Shown: piece after piece, positions 24,428 to 32,473 of the stretch
How the letters are laid out: each line of letters opens with the position of its first letter
Position numbering within the stretch: position 1 is the stretch's first letter
DNA from: DAOVRD01 sp964521715
GTDB taxonomy: Bacteria > Planctomycetota > Brocadiia > SM23-32
Assembly (NCBI GenBank): GCA_964521715.1
Contig: CAZFSS010000009.1
Location: 1 to 64,000, forward strand
Direction: 5' to 3'
DNA: 64,000 nucleotides
Translations under genes and position numbers: made by a program
The notes under the pieces: model-generated
What the model saw: only the letters and a program-made list of their open reading frames with translations
Database searches by the model: none
What the model was told of the DNA's origin: nothing

Positions 24428-26635
24428 TCATTGGGCGCCGGGCTGGTCTTCGAGCCGGAGCACGAGCGAGAAGCCGATGTGCTGCCAGCCGTTCTCGACG
24501 CGGTAGAGTATCCGGTTGATGCCTTGCCTGAAGTGGACCCGGCGCCAGACCTCGTCGATGTCCCAGGATTTGAGGCGCTTGGAGCTGATCCAGACCGGCA
24601 CGCCGTTGATCTTCAGGGTGCCGCGGTCGTCGGTGCCCGTGGCGATCAGCACGTCGCGCGGCTCGTCGCAGTGGAACTCGGTGTAAGCGTACCAGATGCC
24701 GTAGGGTTCGGCGTTCGGCGGTATGATCTGCGGCACCTCGGATTGCACGAACTGCCAGCGGATGGTCCGGTCGTCCTTGCCGACGTACGTGGCGTCGAGA
24801 TCGATCAGGCTGTCCGGGGGGAACTCCCGGTCGATGTTGATCCGGTTGGGATTCGGGAAGGGGCCGAGCGTGTACCAGCTGTCGATGAACATCCATTGGG
24901 CGGGCCGGCCTGTGCCGCTGATCTTGCGCGCACCGATGGCCGGGATGTTGGGCTGGATCTCGGGAGGCGCGCCGTAGCCGCGGCCGGCTTCCCCAGGCTG
25001 GGGCAGCGGAAGCCCTCCGCCCGCCCCGCCCCGCGGGCCGAAGCCTGCCCGCCGCAAGCCGCCGGCGCCCGCCTGGCCCTCTCCTTCTCCCGCTTCCGCT
25101 TCTTCTCCTCCTTCGCCTTCCCCTTCCTGTCCTCCCTCTCGCTCCTCCAGCGCCTGCATCATGCCCGCCATGTCGGAGAAGCGGCCGCTGACGTCCTCCA
25201 TGGCGAGCTCCCGGATGATGAGCTGGAAGTCCGGCGTCTCAAGGGCCTCTGGCTCCACGCCCACGTCGGCGCCGAACTTCATCTTCTCCACCGATTGCGT
25301 GGCCATCTCGAGCATGCGGTAGGCCAGGTTCACCATTGACTGCGTCTCGCGGAGGGCGACCTCTATCTCCTCCTTGTGGGCTTCGAAGCGTTCGTCGGTC
25401 CGCACCGCCTCACGCAGCAGCTCCACGTTGAGGACGGGCCGCACCGGCCGCACGACTTCGATGTCATTGCGGGCATCCTCCAGCTTCATGTCGCGCACCT
25501 TGGCCAGGTCCATCGCCCGCACCTCCTTGAACACCGCCGCGATATGATCTTCGGAGGTGCGTGCCTGCTCGTAGAGACTGGCCACGTCGGTCACCTGCGG
25601 CGCCCCGGGCGGGGCGGCGGCCGGCTCGACGCCGAAAGGCAGCGGGAAGGGCAGCCCCGCTCCCGCCGTAGGCGCACCGGGGGGGCCGGGCGGCATTAGG
25701 GCCACGGCCCGTTCGTGTTCCTCGATTGCGGCATTCAGGGCCTCCACGGCCCGCTCCTGGGCGGCAGCGGCGAGCGTCTGTGTCTCGACCGCCTTGCCGT
25801 GCAGATCGGCGCGCTCTTTCCTCTGCGTGTCGAGCTGTTGGGTAGCCTCACTGACGCGCTGGTCCTGGGCTTCGACTTGCGTTGTCTGCTGTGCGATCTG
25901 GTCCTCGGGCTTTGCGGACTGCTTCATCTGGTCGAGCTGGGCGCGGAGCTGCTCGGCGCGGCTCTGTTCGGTCTCCAGGGCCGGCTCGAGGGTCGCAACG
26001 CGCGCCTGCGCCTCTCTGTCGGCGTCGTGGGCGGACTTGGCTTCCTGATGCGATTGCTCGGCCTTCTCGTGCGCGTCCTGCGCCGACCCGACGTCAAACG
26101 GGACCATCTCCAGCTTCCTGCGGGCCCGTTCCTGAGCCTGCTCGGCGAGGGCCTGGAAGCGGTCGGTCTGCTCGATGGGCGCGCTCTTTCCGATGGATTC
26201 GACGGCGCTTTCCATCTGCTGGATAGCGTGCTCCATCTCCTGGCGGGCGTCCTGCGCGGCGGTGTTCCTGCGCTGCTGGTCGAATGCCGCGAAATCGCGA
26301 AAGACGTCGTCCTGGATCCCGGCCATCTCGTCCAGGACGCGCCCGAGCTCATCCGTGTTGCGTACAATCTGGTCGGCCGTGCGGTACTGGATTGCCTCGG
26401 CCAGGTTCTCCAGCTCCCTTGCGGACATCGTCTCCTGGGGCCTGGTCTGCCGCACGATTTGCCTGACGACCTCGCGGACGGGCGTCAGGTAAAGCAGCGC
26501 CCCGAGGGCCAGCCCGTGGAGGCAGACCGAGAGCACGAACCAGACGCTGCGGTTCTCACGCCGGCGCAGGCGAAGGCTCGAGCGGACGGCTGGAGTCCGG
26601 TCAGTCGGGCCGCTGCTTGGTCTTGATTCCGACAT
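24428..26635 (-). CDS. Large membrane-anchored coiled-coil protein, partner of ExbB/ExbD
   Basis: The product is 735 residues; the ATG at 26635 lies inside the end of the ExbD gene (35-bp overlap). Residues about 30-55 hold a single transmembrane helix (VWFVLSVCLHGLALGALLYL) placed as in TonB. Residues about 75-300 are Gln/Glu/Ala-rich coiled coil. Then come Pro/Gly linkers, more helix, a Glu/Gly-rich low-complexity stretch (EGEGGEEAEAGEGEGQAG), and a C-terminal jelly-roll-like domain of about 150 residues (WMFIDSWYTLGPFPN ... GTDDRGTLKINGVPVW ... GINRILYRVENGW) typical of PA14/NPCBM-like carbohydrate-binding folds. The role may be energy transduction or cell-envelope adhesion driven by ExbBD; this is inference. 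Confidence 0.7.
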   Translation of the reverse strand: MSESRPSSGPTDRTPAVRSSLRLRRRENRSVWFVLSVCLHGLALGALLYLTPVREVVRQIVRQTRPQETMSARELENLAEAIQYRTADQIVRNTDELGRVLDEMAGIQDDVFRDFAAFDQQRRNTAAQDARQEMEHAIQQMESAVESIGKSAPIEQTDRFQALAEQAQERARRKLEMVPFDVGSAQDAHEKAEQSHQEAKSAHDADREAQARVATLEPALETEQSRAEQLRAQLDQMKQSAKPEDQIAQQTTQVEAQDQRVSEATQQLDTQRKERADLHGKAVETQTLAAAAQERAVEALNAAIEEHERAVALMPPGPPGAPTAGAGLPFPLPFGVEPAAAPPGAPQVTDVASLYEQARTSEDHIAAVFKEVRAMDLAKVRDMKLEDARNDIEVVRPVRPVLNVELLREAVRTDERFEAHKEEIEVALRETQSMVNLAYRMLEMATQSVEKMKFGADVGVEPEALETPDFQLIIRELAMEDVSGRFSDMAGMMQALEEREGGQEGEGEGGEEAEAGEGEGQAGAGGLRRAGFGPRGGAGGGLPLPQPGEAGRGYGAPPEIQPNIPAIGARKISGTGRPAQWMFIDSWYTLGPFPNPNRINIDREFPPDSLIDLDATYVGKDDRTIRWQFVQSEVPQIIPPNAEPYGIWYAYTEFHCDEPRDVLIATGTDDRGTLKINGVPVWISSKRLKSWDIDEVWRRVHFRQGINRILYRVENGWQHIGFSLVLRLEDQPGAQ

Positions 26636-27014
26636 TGTGGAGGTTCTCGAAATCACACAGATCAAGGACTTGCACGGCGGACCACAGGGGAGCGTCGCGA
26701 TCCGCGTCGATCCGTATGTGGTGGTTGGGATCCTGCTTGGCCAGTTCGCGCAGCTTCTGGCTCAGGTAGCCTTGCCCGACGGGCTCGGAGCCGAGGTAGA
26801 GGTTCCCCTGTCGGTCGATCGAGATGATGGTCATGTTGTCCTGGACCTGCTTGCTTACGGCGGCTGCGGCCTCGGGCAGCTCCAGGGGGAGCTCCCTGTC
26901 GATCTTCTTCAGCGTGGTGGCAACCAGGAAGAAGCTGATGAGCAGGAACACGCAGTCAATGAGGGGGGCCATCTGGACGGCCACCTCCTCCTCGTCTTCC
27001 GCCTCAATCCTCAT
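26601..27014 (-). CDS. ExbD/TolR family biopolymer transport protein
   Basis: The product is 137 residues. It has the family layout: a short cytoplasmic N-terminus, one transmembrane helix with the essential Asp (MAPLIDCVFLLISFFLVATT, Asp19), then a periplasmic domain with NMTIISIDRQGNLYLGSEPV and HIRIDADRDAPLWSAVQVLDLC. ExbD/TolR proteins form the plug of the proton channel with ExbB/TolQ. The start overlaps the end of the ExbB gene by 11 bp and its own end overlaps the coiled-coil gene, so the three are translationally coupled. Confidence 0.92.
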   Translation of the reverse strand: MRIEAEDEEEVAVQMAPLIDCVFLLISFFLVATTLKKIDRELPLELPEAAAAVSKQVQDNMTIISIDRQGNLYLGSEPVGQGYLSQKLRELAKQDPNHHIRIDADRDAPLWSAVQVLDLCDFENLHNVGIKTKQRPD

Positions 27015-27912
27015 CGCGGGTCTCCCGGCCGGGCCTGGCCCGATCCGCCTCAGCCGCGTACCAGGCGCTGATCAACTCGCCGACCTCCTCTTCGAGGACG
27101 ACGGCGTATATGTTCGTGCGGCTCTTGAAGTAGTGGTAGAGGACCAGCGCGGGCATGGCGATGGTCAGCCCCGCGGCGGTCGTGATAAGGGCCTTGGAGA
27201 TGTCGCCGCCCAGCAGCGATGCATCGCCCAGGGCCCCGGCCGCCGCGACCTTGTCGAAGGCGCCTATCATTCCGATCACGGTTCCGAACAGGCCCAGCAG
27301 CGGCGAGATGGTCGCGACCACGGCCAGGGCGTACGCCTTCTGGATGTGGCGGCGCACGTCGCGCGACGCCACGTCCCCGGCCATCATCGAGACGTCGGCC
27401 ATGCTGCTCCGGCGGTGCCTGGCGACGACGGCCAGGACCCGCGCCAGCGTGCTGTTGCTCTTCTCCGGAAGCGCCTCGATCTCGTCGTACCTGCCGGCAC
27501 GCCACAGCATGTCGGCCCGCTCGGCGAGTCCTTTCGGCGCGATGACGCTCATGCGCAGGTTGACGAGCCGCTCGATGGCCGATGCCACGCCGGCCACGGA
27601 CGCAAGGAATAGGAACACCATGGTCCAGCCGCCCTGCTTCAGCTTCAGAAGGAAGGCCTGGCCCATGGTGAGCTCGCGCCGAGGCCCGCCCGGTTCGAGC
27701 GCCCCGGCCGCGACGGGCGTCTCGGCCGCAGCCGCCATCGGGGTCTCGGCCGCAGCGGCCGCGGCAGCCTCGGCTGGAGCAGTGGCCGCGGGGGCCTCGG
27801 CCGGGGCGGCGGCCGCGCCCGGTTGCGTGTTCTGCGCCATCGCGGATGAAGCCAACGCCCATACGGCCAGCAGTGCCGCCGCAAGGGCGACCAGATTCTC
27901 TCGACTGCTCAT
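27004..27912 (-). CDS. MotA/TolQ/ExbB proton channel family protein
   Basis: The product is 302 residues from the ATG at 27912, with AGGAGG 7 nt upstream. A signal peptide (to about AMAQ) and a long Ala/Pro/Glu linker precede the conserved core, a layout common in planctomycetes. The core has three helices: GGWTMVFLFLASVAGVASAIERL, then ALAVVATISPLLGLFGTVIGMIGAF and ALITTAAGLTIAMPALVLYHYF. With ExbD it forms the proton-driven motor complex. It is the first gene of an operon with a clear promoter. Confidence 0.93.
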   Translation of the reverse strand: MSSRENLVALAAALLAVWALASSAMAQNTQPGAAAAPAEAPAATAPAEAAAAAAAETPMAAAAETPVAAGALEPGGPRRELTMGQAFLLKLKQGGWTMVFLFLASVAGVASAIERLVNLRMSVIAPKGLAERADMLWRAGRYDEIEALPEKSNSTLARVLAVVARHRRSSMADVSMMAGDVASRDVRRHIQKAYALAVVATISPLLGLFGTVIGMIGAFDKVAAAGALGDASLLGGDISKALITTAAGLTIAMPALVLYHYFKSRTNIYAVVLEEEVGELISAWYAAEADRARPGRETRDED

Positions 27913-27980
27913 GAATGCCCTCCTGTGTGACCTGAACGGGCGCGCCGGGATGTGCGCAAGCCAGCGGCGCGAGCCCCGCA

Positions 27981-28009
27981 ATGATACGGCCTCCGGCAGG
28001 CTTTGGCAA
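27981..28009 (-). promoter_or_regulatory. Sigma70-type promoter for the ExbB-ExbD operon
   Basis: On the minus strand TTGCCA (28004-28009) and TATCAT (27981-27986) are 17 bp apart; the leader would be about 60 nt. Confidence 0.65.
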
Positions 28010-28056
28010 GGAAGCTGGCTTCAGGGCGAGAGAACGGGCGGCCCTCCGGGGGTCCC

Positions 28057-28410
28057 TCACGCGCGGATCATGACCAGCATCATTTTGAACCGCGTCCTTG
28101 CCTTGACGGCGTGCGGCACGCCGGCAGGCATCAGCACCATCTGGCCGGGGCGAACCGCCACGGGCTTGCCGCCGATCACCAGCTCCGCCTCGCCGTCCAG
28201 ACCGAGCACGTACGCGTCGAACGGCGCGGTGTGCTCGCTCAGGCTCTGGCCCGTGTCGAACGCGAACAGCGTCAACGTGCCCTGCGTCTTGTCCACGAGC
28301 GTCCGGCTGACGATGGAGCCTTCGGCGTACTGCACGAGTTCGGACGCGACGGCCGGCTCGGCGGGCTCGATCCCTCCGGGCTTCCTCGCACTCGCTTTGT
28401 GTTTGGGCAT
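28057..28410 (-). CDS. Cupin-domain protein
   Basis: The product is 117 residues with GGAGAGG upstream of the ATG. It is a single small beta barrel of the cupin superfamily: SRTLVDKTQGTLTLFAFDTG, LSEHTAPFDAYVLGLDGEAE and GQMVLMPAGVPHAVKA. In this group the first metal motif has one His in EHTAPFD and the second keeps PxGxPH, so a metal site is possible but incomplete. It is probably cytoplasmic. It lies 28 bp after the UroD-like gene and is likely co-transcribed with it. Confidence 0.85.
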   Translation of the reverse strand: MPKHKASARKPGGIEPAEPAVASELVQYAEGSIVSRTLVDKTQGTLTLFAFDTGQSLSEHTAPFDAYVLGLDGEAELVIGGKPVAVRPGQMVLMPAGVPHAVKARTRFKMMLVMIRA

Positions 28411-28438
28411 TCGGCCTCTCCGGTGGAATGGGGGACGT

Positions 28439-29668
28439 TCACTCTCGCACGGCGTCGAACATGGCCACGATGTTCTCGGGCGGCACGTCGGCCATGATGT
28501 TGTGCACCTGCTGAAAGACGAATCCGCCGCCGGGGGCCAGGACTCGGACGCGCTCCTTCACGTGGGCGCGCACCTGCCCGGGCGTCCCGCGGGGCAGCAC
28601 GTCGCGGGTGTCACAGCCGCCGCCCCACAGCGTGATCCGATCGCCGAAATCGCGCTTGAGCCCGTCGGGCTCCATGCCGGCGCAGGTGGTCTGGACGGGG
28701 TTCGTCGCGTCCATCCCGGCCTCGATCAGGCTCGGCAGCAGGGGCCTGATGCCCCCGCAGCAGTGCAACATGACCTTGACGTCCGCCAGCTCCTTGGCGC
28801 GGCGCCACATGCGAGCGTGGCGCGGCTTGAAGAACTCGTCGTACATGCGCGGGGAGAACTGCGGCCCCGTCTGCATCCCCAGATCGTCGCTGAACAGGAT
28901 CACGTCTATGCAGTCGCCGACCGCGGCCAGGTAGCTCTCCAGGTGGCGCATGTGGAGGTCCGTCAGCCTGTCCAGGAAGCGGTGCACGCGCTCGGGGTCG
29001 TCGGCCAGCATCCGCAACAGGTTGTCTATGCGGAAGCAGAACTGGCTCAGCTCGACCAGGTTGCCGCCGAACAGGCCGATGACGGCCCGGTTGGTCGAGC
29101 GGCGCAGCTCGCGGGCGCCGCGTCTCAGCTCCTCCAGGTCCTCTCCCTCGAGCCCGAGCGGCGCAGGGGGAGTGTCGGCCGCCACCCACATGATGTCGGC
29201 CAGCCGGTCCTCGAGGTCGTCGAAGTTCCGGTCGTCGCTGTCCATCAGCGGCCAGGCGGTCTGCTCGAAGTAGAGCGATCCCTCCCTTTGCACGGCGATG
29301 GGGCGGCCCTTGTCGTTGTAGATGTGCCAGTCGTCCCCCTCGCGGCCCAGGCTGATGAAGGCCGGCACCTTGCATGGCGTGCCGTCGGGCAGCTCCCAGT
29401 CGGCCCAGTAGGAGCCCTCCCGTGCGAAGCCGCGCCCCAGTTCGATCGTGTCCACGCCGAAGCGGTCGAGCACCTCCGGCTCGACGAGGGCGAGCTGCTG
29501 CACGAGGTCGTAGACGTAGATGCCGCCGCCCTTGATGCCCAGGTAGTCCTTCAGGCGGGCGTATGCGATGGCCATGATTCCGCTGGACCGGTGCCCTCCG
29601 AAGTCCACGGGCACCGCGTCCGGCTCGGCATGGTTCAGCGCGGCCAGGACGCGCTCGCGCGGCCGCAT
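28439..29668 (-). CDS. Uroporphyrinogen decarboxylase-like (UROD/MtaA superfamily) protein
   Basis: The product is 409 residues from the ATG at 29668, with GGAGG upstream. It has the UROD/MtaA/CmuA TIM-barrel pattern: MRPRERVLAALNHAEPDAVPVDFGG at the start, DLGMQTGPQFSP, YDEFFKPRHARMWRRAKE, VMLHCCGGIRPLLPSLIEAGMDATNPVQTTC and LWGGGCDT. HCC with the later Cys in GGGCD fits the HxC...C zinc site of MtaA-type methyltransferases rather than a true heme-pathway HemE, whose substrate-binding Arg residues are not evident. It probably transfers or binds a methyl group, perhaps with a corrinoid partner that is not in this window. Confidence 0.82.
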   Translation of the reverse strand: MRPRERVLAALNHAEPDAVPVDFGGHRSSGIMAIAYARLKDYLGIKGGGIYVYDLVQQLALVEPEVLDRFGVDTIELGRGFAREGSYWADWELPDGTPCKVPAFISLGREGDDWHIYNDKGRPIAVQREGSLYFEQTAWPLMDSDDRNFDDLEDRLADIMWVAADTPPAPLGLEGEDLEELRRGARELRRSTNRAVIGLFGGNLVELSQFCFRIDNLLRMLADDPERVHRFLDRLTDLHMRHLESYLAAVGDCIDVILFSDDLGMQTGPQFSPRMYDEFFKPRHARMWRRAKELADVKVMLHCCGGIRPLLPSLIEAGMDATNPVQTTCAGMEPDGLKRDFGDRITLWGGGCDTRDVLPRGTPGQVRAHVKERVRVLAPGGGFVFQQVHNIMADVPPENIVAMFDAVRE

Positions 29669-29710
29669 CTTCCGTCCTCCTTGTAGGTGCCTCCGCTGCA
29701 CGCCGATAGC

Positions 29711-29739
29711 AGGATAGTGGCGGCGGCCCGGGGCGTCAA
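29711..29739 (-). promoter_or_regulatory. Sigma70-type promoter for the UroD-like/cupin pair
   Basis: On the minus strand TTGACG (29734-29739) and TATCCT (29711-29716) are 17 bp apart, with a leader of about 36 nt. Confidence 0.6.
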
Positions 29740-29839
29740 CCTCCGCCCGCCCGCGCGGGACGACGGCCTGTGCGCGAAGTCCTTGACAACGCGTTTACGA
29801 TGGCACTCTGGCACGCATGGATTTGACAAGGAGAACGTC

Positions 29840-30616
29840 ATGAAGGCGAACGAGGTGCTGGCGCATTTCCAGTCGGTTGGTCGCTGGGTGAACTGGGAGA
29901 AAACGGTGGATCAGTTCCTGCATGGGGACCCCGGCACGGAGGTCCGCGGGATCGCCACGGCATGGATCCCCACCAACAAGGCGATCCAGGAGGCGGCCGA
30001 CAGGGGCCTGAACCTGTTCGTGACGCACGAGCCGGCCTTCATGGGCGGCTACAAGGGTCAGAGGTCGGCCGATGAGGCGGCCGAGCGCAAGAGGCGACTG
30101 CTCGACTCGCTCGGCGTGACGGTGCTGCGCTGCCACGACACGTGGGACCGAATGCCGGAGGTCGGAATCCCCGACGCCTGGGCGGCGTGGCTCGGCTTCG
30201 AGACCGAGCAGAGGCCCGTTGAGTCCTACTACAAGATCTGCCTGCTCAGCGGCGTCACCGTCGAGGAGGCGGCGCGGCAAGTGGCGGAACGCGTTGCCGA
30301 GCTGGGGCAGGACACGGTTCTGATCTTCGGAGACCGGACCATGCGGGTGGACCGGATGGCCGTTGGCACGGGCGCCATCACGCACCTGCCGAGGATGCTG
30401 GATCTGGGAGCCGACCTCCTGCTGGCGACCGACGACGGGATGAACTTCTGGGATGGGGGGCTCTGGGCCGCCGACCTGGGCATCCCGCTCTTGATCGTCA
30501 ACCACGCGACGGCGGAGAAGCCGGGCATGATGGCCATGGTCGACTACCTGAAGGGCATCTTCCCCGGCCTGCCCGTGGAGTACATTGACGTGGCGTTCCC
30601 TTACACATCGCTCTGA
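29840..30616 (+). CDS. Nif3-like dinuclear metal centre protein
   Basis: The product is 258 residues from the ATG at 29840, with AAGGAG upstream. It belongs to the NIF3 (YbgI/GTP cyclohydrolase I type 2) family: EVRGIATAWIPTNKAIQEAADRG, FVTHEPAFM with the first metal His, GVTVLRCHDTWDRMPEVG, VAVGTGAITHL-type glycine turn (MAVGTGAITHLP) and LLIVNHATAEKPGM with the second metal His near the C-terminus. The usual HxxxxF is read as HEPAFM. Function is unknown in most bacteria. It stands alone between a divergent and a convergent gene. Confidence 0.85.
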   Translation: MKANEVLAHFQSVGRWVNWEKTVDQFLHGDPGTEVRGIATAWIPTNKAIQEAADRGLNLFVTHEPAFMGGYKGQRSADEAAERKRRLLDSLGVTVLRCHDTWDRMPEVGIPDAWAAWLGFETEQRPVESYYKICLLSGVTVEEAARQVAERVAELGQDTVLIFGDRTMRVDRMAVGTGAITHLPRMLDLGADLLLATDDGMNFWDGGLWAADLGIPLLIVNHATAEKPGMMAMVDYLKGIFPGLPVEYIDVAFPYTSL

Positions 30617-30667
30617 CCCGGTGCGGGGCCCGGGTCCTCTGGTTTGCTCGGACGGCCGCGGGCCATG

Positions 30668-32398
30668 TCAGCCCCCGGGGTGCCTGCGGAGGGCTGCCAG
30701 GAGCGCCGGCAAGGCGATCGCCAGCATGAGACACAGCACCGCGAACGCGTCGCCGTGCTTGACGTAAGGGGTCACGGCGTCGCAGAGTTGAATCCTTGCA
30801 CTGAGCGCGCCTTCCTCATGCGGCCGGAGGGCCGCGTAGACCTCGCCGCGCGGGTTGATGAAGCAGGACATGCCCGTGTTCGCCGCCCGCACGACGGTCG
30901 TCCGCGTCTCGACGGCGCGGAAGACGGCCATGGCCAGGTGCTGGCCCAGCTCTCCGGGGATGAAGTACCAGCCCTCGTCCGTCAGGTTCACGAAGAAGTC
31001 GACGCCCCGGCGCCGGAAGTCGGCGGTCAGGTCCGGGAAGACGTCCTCGTAGCAGATGAGGGCGCCGAAGCGCACCGCCCCGTCTGACTCGCCCGTGGGC
31101 AGCGAGAAGACCACTTCCTCCCTGCCGGGCGTCAGCTCTCTGGGTATGGGCGTGAGGGCCTGGAGGAAGGGCAGTTCCTCCCGCAGGGGGATGTACTCGC
31201 CGAAGGGCACCAGCCGCATCTTGTCGTAGCGCTCGACGAACTCCGCCCGAGGCGAGAGGAGGACGGCGCTGTTGCCGAATTCGGGCTGCGCTTGCACGCC
31301 GTAGAGAAGGCTGCCGCTCCGGGCGGCCTGGCGGGAGACGTAGGCGGGCGCGCCCACCAGGAAGCAAGCGTCCATCTGACCGCCGAGCAGCCGCACGTAG
31401 TCGAGCGTCTCCTTCTGGATCGAACGCTCCCTGTCCCTGCCGAAGAGCTCCGCAGGCAGGTCCAGGGGCACCGGGACGGAAGTCTCCGGCCATGCCACCA
31501 TGCAGACGTCGTCCTGACGCAGCCTGGCCGTTAACTGCGCGCAGAGCCGCACCTCCGCCTCGCCCTCGCGGTAGCGTTCTTCGATGTCCTTCCGCGGGTC
31601 GTAGATCTCCTCGACCAGCCTTGGGATATTCTGCTGGACGACGCCCACGGCCGGGCCCTCGCGGATCTGGAGCCCGGACTCCACTGCACCCCCGAGGACC
31701 GTGAGGAAAAACAGGAGCGCCGCTGACAGCCCGAGGGCGAGCAGGGGCCGCTCGAGCCCGGCCCCGCTGCCTGAGTGGCACCGGCGAGGGGCGGCGATGA
31801 TAACGCCCGCGAGGCTCGCGTTGACCAGGACCACCACGAAGCTGACTGCATACACGCCGCCCAGAGCGGCCAGCTGAAGCAGCCCCGCGTAGCGGTACTG
31901 CGTGTAGCCCAGGAAGAGCCATGGAAAGCCCGGACCGCACTGCGCCCGAAGGAGCTCCAGCCCAGCCCACAGCAACGCCGCCAGCAGCGGCCACAGCGCG
32001 CCCGCGCTGCGCTGCAACAGCCGGATGATGCCTCCCGCGACGGCGACGTAGAGCCCGCAATAGACCGTCAGCCCGAGCCACCCGGTGAGGGCAACGCTGG
32101 CGACCCAGGCGAATGAGGGCAGGTAGAAGGCGAGGGCGGCCACCGCTCCGCAGAGCACGGCCCGTCGGTAGGAGCGCGTGGCGCCGATGGCGACCAGCCA
32201 CGGAACCAGCGCCACGAAGGCGACGGGCCACAGGTCGGCCGGCGGGAAGGAGAGGAACAGCAGCATCCCGGCGGACGCGGACAGAAGCATCTGCGGCAAC
32301 AGCCCTGGCACCGCAGGCCGGGGCAGGCCCGATCCGCCGTCGCTGCGCGCCCCGGGGGGGCCTTCGACAGGCTGCGTCAGGGCGCGGTCTGGGGGCAT
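30668..32398 (-). CDS. lnt: Apolipoprotein N-acyltransferase
   Basis: The product is 576 residues. The N-terminal half has about six to eight membrane helices and the C-terminal half a nitrilase-type domain with the Glu-Lys-Cys triad: Glu in MVAWPETSVPV, Lys in RYDKMRLVPFGEYIPL and Cys in ALICYEDVFPDL. VVRAANTGMSCFINPRGE and a last membrane helix complete the family pattern. Lnt adds the third acyl chain to lipoproteins in the inner membrane, which implies a diderm envelope. It lies 75 bp after the LptF/G-type gene on the same strand and is probably in its transcript. Confidence 0.94.
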   Translation of the reverse strand: MPPDRALTQPVEGPPGARSDGGSGLPRPAVPGLLPQMLLSASAGMLLFLSFPPADLWPVAFVALVPWLVAIGATRSYRRAVLCGAVAALAFYLPSFAWVASVALTGWLGLTVYCGLYVAVAGGIIRLLQRSAGALWPLLAALLWAGLELLRAQCGPGFPWLFLGYTQYRYAGLLQLAALGGVYAVSFVVVLVNASLAGVIIAAPRRCHSGSGAGLERPLLALGLSAALLFFLTVLGGAVESGLQIREGPAVGVVQQNIPRLVEEIYDPRKDIEERYREGEAEVRLCAQLTARLRQDDVCMVAWPETSVPVPLDLPAELFGRDRERSIQKETLDYVRLLGGQMDACFLVGAPAYVSRQAARSGSLLYGVQAQPEFGNSAVLLSPRAEFVERYDKMRLVPFGEYIPLREELPFLQALTPIPRELTPGREEVVFSLPTGESDGAVRFGALICYEDVFPDLTADFRRRGVDFFVNLTDEGWYFIPGELGQHLAMAVFRAVETRTTVVRAANTGMSCFINPRGEVYAALRPHEEGALSARIQLCDAVTPYVKHGDAFAVLCLMLAIALPALLAALRRHPGG

Positions 32399-32473
32399 AG
32401 CAGCAGGTCACCGGACAGGATCGGGCGCATCATTCTACGGGCCGCCCGGGTGCGCATGCCCGGGCCTGGCGCT

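Noticed and set aside
29783..29811. TTGACA upstream of the Nif3-like gene as a promoter
   Set aside because: No acceptable -10 lies 16-18 bp downstream; the region gives CACTCT or CTCTGG.
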